Of a stretch of 64,000 nt of DNA, positions 34,691-43,000 are shown one piece after another; the stretch's first letter is position 1, and the number at the start of each line of letters is the position of its first letter. The position numbers were made by a program, and so were the translations under genes. Location of the stretch: assembly GCA_963666765.1 (NCBI GenBank), contig OY762933.1, positions 496,001 through 560,000 on the forward strand. The letters are read 5' to 3'. A model generated the notes under the pieces. That model did not search any database and was not told the DNA's origin. It saw only the letters and a list, made by a program, of their open reading frames with translations. This DNA is from Foliamicus sp963666765 (GTDB lineage Bacteria > Pseudomonadota > Gammaproteobacteria > Steroidobacterales > Foliamicaceae).

Positions 34691-36382
34691 GTGAAGAACC
34701 AGCACCTCCGCTTGCTCATCATCGGGGGTTACGGCACATTCGGCGGCCGACTGGCCGAATTGCTTTGTCGCGAACAGCGAGTCGCTCTTGTAATCGCAGG
34801 CCGCTCAAAGTCCGCCGCGCTGGCTCTCTGTCACGCGCTTCCACCCGGAGCCGCTCGTGAAGCACTGGCTGTGGACCGCGATCGGGACGTGGCCCGGCAA
34901 GTCGAGAAAGTCAATCCGCATATCGTTGTGGATGCGTCCGGACCGTTTCAGGCCTACGGAGAGGATCCCTATCGCGTGGTCAAGGCCGCGCTGGCCATGC
35001 GCACCCACTATCTGGATCTTGCCGACAGCCCCGAGTTCGTTCGGGGAGTCCGGCAGTTTGACGCAGCGGCGAGAGCGAAGGAGCTGGTGGTGTTGTCGGG
35101 CGTCAGCAGCTTTCCCGTGCTGTCGGCCGCCATGGTTCGCGAACTGTCAGCTGATTTCGGGCTCATGGATTCGATTGCGGGAGGGATTGCGCCATCGCCC
35201 TACGCCGGCGTCGGGTACAACGTGATCCGGGCAATCGCGGGTTACGCAGGCAAGGCAATCCCGCTTCGGCGGCAGGGTCGCGAGCAAAGCGCGCGCGCCT
35301 TGAGGGAAACAAGGCGGTTCACCATTGCGCCGCCGGGCAGAGTGCCGCTGTTTCCGCGCAAGTTCTCGCTGGTGAACGTGCCGGACCTTCAATTGCTGGC
35401 CGATGAATGGCCCGAAGTGCAGGATGTGTGGATGGGCGCGGCCCCGGAACCCGCGATTCTGCATTGTTTGCTGCGCGGTTTTGCGCGGCTCGTAGAAATG
35501 GGACTGGCTCCTTCTCTGGCGCCGCTGGCGCGGCTCATTCACGCCACGGCCAACAGCGTCCGTTGGGGCGAACATCGAGGCGGCATGTTCGTTGAGGTGA
35601 ACGGCACGGACGTGGACGGAACCGGCATCAGCCGCTCGGGGCACCTCCTGGCGGAAGGCCATCATGGCCTCTACATCCCCTCGATGGCGGTGGAAGCGAT
35701 CATCCGCAATTGGCTGGATGGGCGGCCGCCCGACGCCGGCGCCCGGTCTGCGACGGCGGAACTGGAACTGTCCGACTGCAGGCGTGTATTCGCGAACCGG
35801 CCTATCTTCATTGGAACACGAAATGACGCGCAATCCGACGGTCGATGCCTGCATGCGCGGATTCTTGGCACGGCCTGGCAGTCAGTTTCCGCTGTTGTCA
35901 GGGCTGTGCACGGGGCAGGGCCTAAGCTGACGATCAGCGGCACGGCTTCCATCACGCGGGGCAGGGGAGTGCTGGCGCGAATGCTGGCATGGATCATGCG
36001 GTTTCCCTCCGCCGGAGAAAACGTGCCTGTATCAGTGACGTTCGAGCGCCACGGGAATTACGACAAGTGGACGCGCGATTTTGGAGGCCAGGTCTTCTCC
36101 AGCGCCTTCACGGCGGGGTCCGGGCGCTTCGAGCACTTGTTGTGCGAACGGTTCGGTCCCCTGGTGTTCGGAATGGCCCTGATTCCGGAAGGCGACCGGC
36201 TGAACCTGGTGATGCGCAGATGGAGCTTCTTCGGAATACCGCTGCCGCGCGGTTTGGCGCCCCGCGGAGATTCTTACGAATTCGAGAAAGACAATCGATT
36301 CTGCTTCGACGTGGAAATCCGCCTTCCCCTGGCAGGATTTGTCATTCGTTACCAGGGCTACCTGGAGCCGCCGGACAGGTGA
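34691..36382 (+). CDS. Saccharopine dehydrogenase-like protein with C-terminal DUF4166
   Basis: A two-domain protein of 563 residues. The N-terminal Rossmann domain (LLIIGGYGTFGGRLAELL) and the following VDASGPFQAYGEDPYRVVKAAL and THYLDLADSPEFV match the saccharopine dehydrogenase-like NAD(P)-binding family. From about residue 395 the sequence fits DUF4166, with FGPLVFGMALIPEGDRL and RWSFFGIPLPRGLAP near the end. The start is GTG at 34691. The true reaction is unknown; such proteins are often near lipid or carotenoid genes. It lies beside the desaturase and cyclopropane-synthase cluster. Confidence 0.82.
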   Translation: MKNQHLRLLIIGGYGTFGGRLAELLCREQRVALVIAGRSKSAALALCHALPPGAAREALAVDRDRDVARQVEKVNPHIVVDASGPFQAYGEDPYRVVKAALAMRTHYLDLADSPEFVRGVRQFDAAARAKELVVLSGVSSFPVLSAAMVRELSADFGLMDSIAGGIAPSPYAGVGYNVIRAIAGYAGKAIPLRRQGREQSARALRETRRFTIAPPGRVPLFPRKFSLVNVPDLQLLADEWPEVQDVWMGAAPEPAILHCLLRGFARLVEMGLAPSLAPLARLIHATANSVRWGEHRGGMFVEVNGTDVDGTGISRSGHLLAEGHHGLYIPSMAVEAIIRNWLDGRPPDAGARSATAELELSDCRRVFANRPIFIGTRNDAQSDGRCLHARILGTAWQSVSAVVRAVHGAGPKLTISGTASITRGRGVLARMLAWIMRFPSAGENVPVSVTFERHGNYDKWTRDFGGQVFSSAFTAGSGRFEHLLCERFGPLVFGMALIPEGDRLNLVMRRWSFFGIPLPRGLAPRGDSYEFEKDNRFCFDVEIRLPLAGFVIRYQGYLEPPDR

Positions 36383-36437
36383 AGTGGGTTGCACGGTTGC
36401 CGGGAGTACGTGGCCCGGCCTCGAACGGGGAGGGCGG

Positions 36438-37307
36438 TCAGGCCTGCGCGGCTATGACCCTTCTGGCGGGCAGGCGCAGATCACGCACCAGTCGGAGTTG
36501 CTTCATCAGCAGCAGGCCCAGCCAGGTGATGTCGAGCTGCCACCAGCGCAGGCCGTGGCGCGCCGAATAGGCCCAGCGGTGGTGGTTGTTGTGCCAGCCC
36601 TCGCCAAGGGTCAGCAGGGCCACCAGAAAGTTGTTGCGGCTGCCGTCACCGGCGGGATTCGGCCGCGTGCCCCACAGGTGGCAGACCGAATTCACCATGA
36701 ACGTGGCGTGCCACAGGGCCACGGTGCTGATGAAGAATCCCCACACGAGCATCTGCAGTCCACTGGTTCCCAGGCCCGGGTTGAGCCAGTTCAGCAGCGC
36801 GCCCAGGCCGAACAGGGCAGCGGCCTGGCCCAGGATCAGGAAAACGTAGCCTTTCTGTAGAATCCGGATTTCCGGGTAACGGTGCAGATCCTTGATGTTT
36901 GCGTAATTGCCCGAGAAGCACACCGCATCCCACATCCATCCGATATGCGCATACCAGAAGCCACGCTGAACGGGCGAATGCACGTCGCCTTCACGTTCGG
37001 AATAGCGATGGTGGCGGCGATGATGCGACGCCCACCACAAGGGGCCGCCCTGGGTGGCGCAGCTCCCGAGGAAGGTCAGCAGGAAGCGCACGGGACGGGA
37101 TGCGCTGTAGGAGGAGTGGGCGAGCAGGCGGTGAAAACCCGCGGTGACGCCGAAAGCCCTAAGGAAGTAGAGTACGCCTGCGACTATCCCGGCCGCCTTG
37201 CTCACGCCGGTGTAAATGGCGCCCAGGCAAGCCAGGTGAAAGGCAATCATCCCTATGATTACTACCCGAGCCTTGTGTTGCGCCTTTCGCGTCGCAGTTG
37301 TTGCCAA
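36438..37307 (-). CDS. Acyl-lipid/acyl-CoA desaturase (membrane fatty acid desaturase)
   Basis: Diiron membrane desaturase, probably delta-9 type. It has 289 residues. Three histidine boxes are present: HRLLAH (59-64), HHRRHH (95-100) and HNNHH (239-243), with hydrophobic hairpins between. The start is most likely TTG at 37305-37307 because a perfect GGGAGG lies 5 bases before it; the next ATG is 19 codons in. It is divergent from the amine-oxidase-like gene (70 bases apart), so the two probably share a regulatory region. Confidence 0.9.
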   Translation of the reverse strand: MATTATRKAQHKARVVIIGMIAFHLACLGAIYTGVSKAAGIVAGVLYFLRAFGVTAGFHRLLAHSSYSASRPVRFLLTFLGSCATQGGPLWWASHHRRHHRYSEREGDVHSPVQRGFWYAHIGWMWDAVCFSGNYANIKDLHRYPEIRILQKGYVFLILGQAAALFGLGALLNWLNPGLGTSGLQMLVWGFFISTVALWHATFMVNSVCHLWGTRPNPAGDGSRNNFLVALLTLGEGWHNNHHRWAYSARHGLRWWQLDITWLGLLLMKQLRLVRDLRLPARRVIAAQA

Positions 37308-37377
37308 TTGAACCTCCCGGGCTCCTTGCTGCCTGCACCTGAATCCGGTGCGCGCGAGAAGTGCGAATTATAGCCGG

Positions 37378-38751
37378 ATGGACGTTGAAGTGACCCGCCT
37401 CAGGCCGGCGAACCGCCTGCGGATCGCCGTAATAGGCGCAGGAATATCCGGGCTTGCCGCCGCAAGGGAACTGGACGGCGGCCATGAGGTGACTCTGTTC
37501 GAGGCGCGCAACCGCCCGGGCGGACATACGCGCACGCTCGAATTCGAGCGCTTTGGCCGGGAATACCGTGCGGACCTCGGCTTCATGGTCTTCAACGAGG
37601 CCAATTACCCGCAATTCACCCGCCTTCTGCAGGAACTGAAGATTCCCGCGTCGGACACGGAGATGAGCTTCAGCCTGCGCTGCGACCAGAGCGGCCTGGA
37701 ATACCACGGCAGCACCATGAACCAGCTCTTCGCGCAACGGCGCAACCTGTTTCGTCCCAGGCACTACCGGATGCTGCGGGACATTCTGCGATTCAATCGC
37801 GACGCCAGCAGGGCGCTGGCGGAGAGGGAAGGGGAGCTCGCCAAAATGAGCGTGGCGGATTTCCTCGGCCGGGGCGCTTACGGCCCGGAACTGATCAACG
37901 ACTACCTGCTGCCGATGACGGCCGCCATCTGGTCGTGCTCCGTGCAATCCATCGAGCGCTACCCGAGCCTCCACCTGCTGCGTTTCATGGCAAACCACAT
38001 GCTCCTGGGCGCCAAGGGGCACCGCCAGTGGCGCATGATTCCCGGCGGCGCCGAGCGTTACGTGACCGCCGTGCTGAACGGCTTCGGCGGCCGTCTGAGC
38101 GCGAATTCGCCGGTGCGCTCGGTAGAATCCCGCGACGGCGAAGTTCACGTTCGCACCGATCGCGGTGGGGAGGTCTTCGACGCCGCCGTGCTGGCGGTAC
38201 ACAGCGACCAGGCGCTGGCAATGATCAAGGGCCCGACTTCGCTTGAGCGGCAGGTGTTGGGCGCAATCCCGTATCAGCGCAACGACGCGGTCGTGCATAC
38301 CGACCGCAGCGTTCTTCCCCGGCGGCGCCTGGCCTGGGCATCCTGGAACTACTACCGGGCGCCCGACAGCGGGCGTGAGGCCTCCGTTACTTATAACCTC
38401 AACCTGTTGCAGCATCTCGAGTCGCCGGAACCGATTTGCGTCACGCTTAATCCGTTGCGTCCGCCGAGCCGCGACAAGATCATAAGCAAGCTAAGCTTCG
38501 CGCATCCGTTTTTTAGTGCCGGGGCGTTCGCCGCTCAGGGCAGGGTGGAAGAGCTGAACGCATCCGGTAACCGCTTCTATTGCGGCGCCTGGACCGGTTG
38601 GGGTTTCCACGAGGATGGTCTGGCCAGCGGCCTCAAGGCGGCAGGCAGCTTGCGTGCATGGGCGGCCAGACCGGAGAATCAGGCAAAATTCGCATATGCG
38701 CAGCGCAATCTACGAGGGCTGGGTCAGGCATATCCGGCACAGGCCGGCTAG
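37378..38751 (+). CDS. Flavin-containing amine-oxidase-like NAD/FAD-binding protein
   Basis: FAD-dependent oxidoreductase of 457 residues. The dinucleotide motif IAVIGAGISGLAAARELD is followed by VTLFEARNRPGGHTRTLEFE and DLGFMVFNEANYPQFTRLL. The C-terminal FAD motif is FYCGAWTGWGFHEDGLASGL. This is the amine oxidase-like family that recurs next to DUF1365 and cyclopropane-fatty-acid synthase genes. Substrate probably a lipid rather than an amine. The DUF1365 gene begins inside its 3' end (56-base overlap). Confidence 0.87.
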   Translation: MDVEVTRLRPANRLRIAVIGAGISGLAAARELDGGHEVTLFEARNRPGGHTRTLEFERFGREYRADLGFMVFNEANYPQFTRLLQELKIPASDTEMSFSLRCDQSGLEYHGSTMNQLFAQRRNLFRPRHYRMLRDILRFNRDASRALAEREGELAKMSVADFLGRGAYGPELINDYLLPMTAAIWSCSVQSIERYPSLHLLRFMANHMLLGAKGHRQWRMIPGGAERYVTAVLNGFGGRLSANSPVRSVESRDGEVHVRTDRGGEVFDAAVLAVHSDQALAMIKGPTSLERQVLGAIPYQRNDAVVHTDRSVLPRRRLAWASWNYYRAPDSGREASVTYNLNLLQHLESPEPICVTLNPLRPPSRDKIISKLSFAHPFFSAGAFAAQGRVEELNASGNRFYCGAWTGWGFHEDGLASGLKAAGSLRAWAARPENQAKFAYAQRNLRGLGQAYPAQAG

Positions 38752-39445
38752 GCACGCGTTTCAATACCGCCTGTTCATGGCGTACTTGGACCTGGACGAG
38801 CTGGACCAGGTCTTTGCGGGCAGGTGGTTATGGTCCACGCGGCGGCCGGCGATCGCTCGCTTCCTGGCCAGCGACCACCTGGACGGCAACTGCGCCGATC
38901 TTGCGGACGGCGTGCGGGAGCTTGTCCGCGCACGCAGCGGCCTGCGCCTTGACGGCCCCGTGCGGCTGCTGACGCATCTGCGGTATTTCGGCTACATATT
39001 CAACCCGATCTCGGTCTATTACTGTTTTGACAAGACCAGTCCCGAGCCGCGCTGCTATGTGCTGGAGGTCAGCAATACGCCCTGGAAGGAGCGCGTATGC
39101 TACGTGCTGCCCGCTACTGAGGCAAAATCTGGAGGTAGGGGGCAATTATTTGATTTCCAGAAGGAAATGCACGTTTCCCCCTTTATTCCCATGGACATGT
39201 CCTATCGCTGCTGGGTACGCGAACCGGGTGAGCGCCTGTCGCTGAGCATCGAAGTGCTTCAGGAAGAGGAGGCCACCCTTCAGACCAGCCTGGCGTTGAG
39301 CCGCCGTCCGGTTACGGGCGGCGTGCTGGCCCGAAGCCTGCTGCGCTACCCCTTGATGACTGCCAACGTGACTGCTCGTATCCATGTCAACGCGCTCCGC
39401 CTCTGGTTGAAGGGCGTCAAGCCGTTGGCGCATCCCGGATCGTGA
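38696..39445 (+). CDS. DUF1365 domain-containing protein
   Basis: A 249-residue cytosolic or membrane-associated protein of the DUF1365 family. The family motifs are seen: YEGWVRHIRHRPARHAFQYR at the start, LLTHLRYFGYIFNPISVYYC in the middle, EVSNTPWKER, KEMHVSPFIPMDMSYRC and the C-terminal NVTARIHVNALRLWLKG. No catalytic mechanism is established for the family as far as I know. The ATG at 38696 lies within the previous gene, and the stop overlaps the GTG of the next, a strong sign of co-expression. Codons near 39121-39171 are unusually AT-rich. Confidence 0.9.
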   Translation: MRSAIYEGWVRHIRHRPARHAFQYRLFMAYLDLDELDQVFAGRWLWSTRRPAIARFLASDHLDGNCADLADGVRELVRARSGLRLDGPVRLLTHLRYFGYIFNPISVYYCFDKTSPEPRCYVLEVSNTPWKERVCYVLPATEAKSGGRGQLFDFQKEMHVSPFIPMDMSYRCWVREPGERLSLSIEVLQEEEATLQTSLALSRRPVTGGVLARSLLRYPLMTANVTARIHVNALRLWLKGVKPLAHPGS

Positions 39446-40665
39446 ACGCGCAAGTCAAGGCCGATTTGCCCGCGTCCATCTGGCGGCGCCCGGTGCAGCA
39501 TCAGCTCGCCCAACTGAAAAACGGCCGGCTGTTGGTATTGGAGGCAGGCCAGAGAAGCGTTCTGGGCGGGCAGGGGAATTCAGGCGATTTGCCCGAGGCA
39601 ACATTTGAAGTCCTGGACAGCGGCTGCTGGCAGAGGATCGCCACGGGTGGCGCGCTGGGCGCGGCGGAAGCATTCATGGACGGGCAGTGGCGCTCACCGG
39701 ACCTGGCGGGGCTGTTGCGGATGATGCTGCGCGACCAGGCCGTGCTGGGAGCCCTCGGGGGGGCGTTTTCATTCCTGGGCACGATCCTGCGCTGGATAGG
39801 GCACGCCTTGCGCCGCAATACGCGCTCCGGCGCCCGGCGCAACATATCGGCGCACTACGATGTGGGAAACGATTTCTTCCAGCTGTTTCTCGATCCCACC
39901 ATGCTTTATTCCTGCGCCTATTTTTCGTCCGAACACACAAGCCTGGAAGAAGCCTCGATCGCCAAGCTGGACCGGCTGTGCGCCATGCTGCGGCTCGAGC
40001 CCGGCTTGCGCGTGCTGGAAATCGGAAGCGGCTGGGGCGCCTGCGCCATCCACATGGCCCGGAAATACGGATGCAGGGTGACGAGCATCACGATTTCCGA
40101 GCGCCAGCACGCCGAGGCCGTGCGGCGAGTGGAGGCCGCAAGGCTTGAAGATCGCGTGGAGATCCGGATGCAGGATTACCGTGATGTTTCCGGGCAGTTC
40201 GACCGGCTGATATCCATTGAAATGATTGAAGCGGTAGGCGACCAGTACCTCGACTTGTTCTTCAACCGTTGCAGCGATCTGCTCAAGCCCAATGGCCTGA
40301 TGGCGCTGCAGGCCATCACGATCACCGACCAGGCCTACCGGGAGGCCGTCAGGCGGGTGGACTTCATCAAGCGCTACATCTTTCCGGGCGGGTTTCTGCC
40401 GTCCGTAGAGGCGATCATGGGCGCGGTGCGCCGCCGGACCGATTTCCGCCTGGTGCGCATGGAGGATATCGGCAGCCACTATGTGCGCACGCTCAGGCTG
40501 TGGGCGGAGGCGTTACGGCTGAAATGGCAAGTGGCTCGGGAGCTTGGATATTCCGAAGAGTTCCTGCGCATGTACGAGTTCTATTTCCGGTACTGCGAAG
40601 CCGGATTCGCGGAGCGCACCGTGGGGGACGCGCAGATGCTGTTCGCCAAACCTCGAGCGCGTTGA
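39442..40665 (+). CDS. cfa: Cyclopropane-fatty-acyl-phospholipid synthase-like methyltransferase
   Basis: SAM-dependent enzyme acting on double bonds of membrane phospholipid acyl chains. It has 407 residues from the GTG at 39442. The lipid-binding N-domain is followed by the signature NISAHYDVGNDFFQLFLDP, YSCAYF, motif I VLEIGSGWGACAIHMA, and the active-site region EMIEAVGDQYLDLFF and IKRYIFPGG. Most CFA synthases form a cyclopropane, but relatives in amine-oxidase/DUF1365 clusters can methylate acyl chains instead, so the product is uncertain. Confidence 0.9.
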   Translation: MNAQVKADLPASIWRRPVQHQLAQLKNGRLLVLEAGQRSVLGGQGNSGDLPEATFEVLDSGCWQRIATGGALGAAEAFMDGQWRSPDLAGLLRMMLRDQAVLGALGGAFSFLGTILRWIGHALRRNTRSGARRNISAHYDVGNDFFQLFLDPTMLYSCAYFSSEHTSLEEASIAKLDRLCAMLRLEPGLRVLEIGSGWGACAIHMARKYGCRVTSITISERQHAEAVRRVEAARLEDRVEIRMQDYRDVSGQFDRLISIEMIEAVGDQYLDLFFNRCSDLLKPNGLMALQAITITDQAYREAVRRVDFIKRYIFPGGFLPSVEAIMGAVRRRTDFRLVRMEDIGSHYVRTLRLWAEALRLKWQVARELGYSEEFLRMYEFYFRYCEAGFAERTVGDAQMLFAKPRAR

Positions 40666-40669
40666 TCCC

Positions 40670-40765
40670 GCCTTTGCTCGCCCCCGCCTTACGGGAGGCG
40701 CCATCCTTGGCTTGGTTCCGCCATCCTGGCTCCAACACTCCCGGAAGGCGGGGGCGAGCAAAGGC
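40670..40765. repeat. Long inverted repeat (20-bp perfect arms) between cfa and next gene
   Basis: CCTTTGCTCGCCCCCGCCTT (40671-40690) is mirrored exactly by its complement at 40745-40764. One further outer G-C pair and, after a single mismatch, six inner pairs (CGGGAG/CTCCCG) extend it. The loop of about 40 bases contains a near-duplicate GCCATCCT(T)GGC. The 96-base unit resembles a BIME or a small MITE-like element, or a strong hairpin ending the cfa transcript. Confidence 0.65.
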
Positions 40766-40822
40766 TAAAGTAGCCATCGGGGACGGAGAGCACGACTCGC
40801 GAGTTGTTCCCGATCATTTGGA

Positions 40823-40838
40823 CATAATGTATATTATG
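40823..40838. promoter_or_regulatory. AT-rich palindrome, candidate promoter/operator of the membrane-protein gene
   Basis: CATAAT-GTAT-ATTATG is a perfect six-base inverted repeat with a four-base centre, in a locally AT-rich stretch (40817-40850) just 10 bases before the ATG at 40848. It contains several -10-like hexamers (TATATT, TATTAT), but no good -35 at the right distance. It may be an operator, or part of a promoter. Confidence 0.35.
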
Positions 40839-40847
40839 TAAAGTATT

Positions 40848-41513
40848 ATGGATTTTCACACTATCGTCCTGTACGCGCACCTGGTGCTGTTCGTCTATTG
40901 GCTGGGGCCCGATTGGGGCGTCTACGTGACTACCCACTACATCTGCAAGCCGGAACTCCCGATCGAGGAGCGGCGGCGATTCCTCACCGCGATGCTGTGG
41001 ATCGACCTGGTGCCGCGTTCCTGTCTCATACTGATGTTCCCCGTTGGACTCTCACTTGCGAACGGGTTGGGCATGAGCCCCGTCACGGGAATCTGGCTAT
41101 GGCTTGTATGGGCCGCGTTCCTGGCCTGGCTGCTGCTGTCCTGGGCGGTCTACCTGAACAAGGGCCCGGCCGTGGGAAGCACTTTTCGCATCATTGACAA
41201 CCGCTTACGCTGGGTAGTTGCCCCCGCACTTGTGATTGCCGGCGGAGTGTCGCTGTTGATGGACATCGGCTTCGGCAGCAACTGGCTGGGGCTTAAGGTG
41301 ATGCTGTTCGGCGTGCTGGTGTACCTTGGCTTGTGGCTGCGTTCCTATGTGGCGGACCTGGCCACGGGATTTCAGCGTCTGGCCTCCGAGGGTTCCACGC
41401 CTGAAGTGGAGGCCATATTCACAACGATGCTCGGGCGCTCCAAAAAGGTGGTTTACCTGTTCTGGGGCACATCCCTGGCGCTGGCCTTCCTCGGCCTCGC
41501 CAAACCGTTCTAG
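40848..41513 (+). CDS. Integral membrane protein of unknown function
   Basis: A 221-residue polytopic protein I do not recognise. Hydrophobic segments lie at about 5-25, 52-72, 80-103, 120-140, 146-165 and 200-219. The first segment begins with H-T-I-V-L-Y-A-H-L-V and W-L-G-P-D-W-G, so conserved-looking His, Trp and Asp residues lie in or near the membrane. There is no signal peptide beyond the first helix. It follows the cfa-like gene but is separated by the large inverted repeat, so it may have its own promoter. Haem-binding or transport roles are possible but unsupported. Confidence 0.7.
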   Translation: MDFHTIVLYAHLVLFVYWLGPDWGVYVTTHYICKPELPIEERRRFLTAMLWIDLVPRSCLILMFPVGLSLANGLGMSPVTGIWLWLVWAAFLAWLLLSWAVYLNKGPAVGSTFRIIDNRLRWVVAPALVIAGGVSLLMDIGFGSNWLGLKVMLFGVLVYLGLWLRSYVADLATGFQRLASEGSTPEVEAIFTTMLGRSKKVVYLFWGTSLALAFLGLAKPF

Positions 41514-41598
41514 GCGACCGGCAACGCAATACGGCCCCGCACCCGCCAGCACAGGGAGCGGCAGGAGTCGCAAGCCTGACCGCGAAGGCGGTTGCCGC

Positions 41599-42987
41599 CT
41601 ATTCGGCGGTCTGCTTGAGGCTGGCGATGACCGTGGTGGGGCCCGTGCTTGGCGCGGCGATGCCCATCACATGCACTTCGGTCGTCACGATCTCGCCGAT
41701 CCTCACGCCCTGCTCCCAGGCGACGTGAGAATTTCCGTCAGCGTCGGTGGCGATCACCGGAAAGCGCGAATCGCCTTCAGGCGTGGGCAGCTCCCACGGG
41801 ACCGAAAAGGTCTCGCCGTGGTCGTAGGACTCCGACATGTACAGGCGGTACGGGCTCCCTCGGCCCTCGCGCGAATGCCACACCACCCGCACTACCCCGC
41901 TGGGCGTGACGGTGATGACCGGCGCGTCGCTGTACTTGGAGGCCGGGTGCATGTGGATCGCTTCCTCGAAGTCCAGGGCGCCGTTTCGGGAACGGGTGAA
42001 CCAGACTCCCTGCTGCTCGGGGCCAGCGGAGAACGAAACGGAATAGACGAAGTTCTCGTTCACGGCCATGTCGGTGGGCTTGAGCGGGCAGCCGCCGATA
42101 TACCAGGGGTCGATCGGCAACCGGGCCAGCTCGGGCCAGGTTTGCCCGTCATCGGTGGAACGCAGCACGACGCTGTCGCGGGAGCCGTCGTCGAACACGT
42201 GCCGGTAGGAAACCAGGACCGCCTCGTCGCCCACGAAATCCACCACCAGCTGGCAGCAGGGGCAGACCACGTCGCGCGCAAATTCAATCTCGGCGCCGAA
42301 TGTCGCTCCGCCGTCCTTCGATGAGGCGGTAAACAGCGTGGCCCCCTGGCTCGGACCGCCCATGTAACGGGTGTCCAGCCAGACAGTGTGGACGGTGCCG
42401 TCCGGCGCCACCCCCATGGTGCCGAAGGCGTGCGCCGCGCCCAGCTCCTCGCCCAGGAGCCCTCGCCCGTCCTTGTTGACGTGCGAATTCAGCGTGACGG
42501 CCTCGGAAAACGTGGCGCCCCTGTCGGTCGAACGCGTGTATTGCGAGGCGATCACGTCCAGCCGCGTCTCGGTGGATTGCGCGTTGGCCGGATAGAAAAT
42601 ATGCACGGCGCCGTGGTTGTCGATGCTGACCCGCGGCTTGCTGACCTGGAAACCCCAGATCACGCCATGCTCATGGTTGACCATGGCCGGCGCCTGAAAG
42701 CTGGACCCGCCATCGTCGGAACGCGCGATCCACAGATCAACCGAGGAGCGATGGCTGTGTTCGCCGTGTTTGCGCTTCGGAGGCGGCGCAGTCGGATCGG
42801 GCCGGTCCAGCCACACGACGTACAGTTCGCCGCTGCCGGATACCGCGACCTCGGGGCTGAAGGCAGCCCTGTCCGGCAACCCCAACTCGTTCTGGTAGAG
42901 AATTTCCGCTTGTGCCCAGGCCATGGACGGCAGGAACAGAAACGCGGCCAACAGCGCCAATGCGCTAAGGTATGCTCTTTTCAACAT
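41599..42987 (-). CDS. Secreted BNR/sialidase-fold beta-propeller protein with CPCC motif
   Basis: An exported beta-propeller of 462 residues. The signal peptide is about 1-26 (ending SMAWA before QAE). Asp-box repeats are SDDGGSSF (90-97), STDRGATF (153-160), SKDGGATF (223-230), STDDGQTW and SYDHGETF, typical of six-bladed sialidase-like folds. Catalytic residues of true sialidases cannot be confirmed, so sialidase activity is not claimed. A cysteine cluster, VCPCCQ, is at 241-246, with another Cys in IGGCPLKP and a His-rich segment (HGEHSH) near 74-79. This suggests metal binding or a thiol function. It is divergent from a TlpA-like thioredoxin. Confidence 0.82.
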   Translation of the reverse strand: MLKRAYLSALALLAAFLFLPSMAWAQAEILYQNELGLPDRAAFSPEVAVSGSGELYVVWLDRPDPTAPPPKRKHGEHSHRSSVDLWIARSDDGGSSFQAPAMVNHEHGVIWGFQVSKPRVSIDNHGAVHIFYPANAQSTETRLDVIASQYTRSTDRGATFSEAVTLNSHVNKDGRGLLGEELGAAHAFGTMGVAPDGTVHTVWLDTRYMGGPSQGATLFTASSKDGGATFGAEIEFARDVVCPCCQLVVDFVGDEAVLVSYRHVFDDGSRDSVVLRSTDDGQTWPELARLPIDPWYIGGCPLKPTDMAVNENFVYSVSFSAGPEQQGVWFTRSRNGALDFEEAIHMHPASKYSDAPVITVTPSGVVRVVWHSREGRGSPYRLYMSESYDHGETFSVPWELPTPEGDSRFPVIATDADGNSHVAWEQGVRIGEIVTTEVHVMGIAAPSTGPTTVIASLKQTAE

Positions 42988-43000
42988 ACGGCAAGCTCCC

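Noticed and set aside
41514..41598. Possible terminator between the convergent membrane-protein and propeller genes
   Set aside because: Short CGGCAAC/GTTGCCG complementarity exists but is far apart and has no T-tract.
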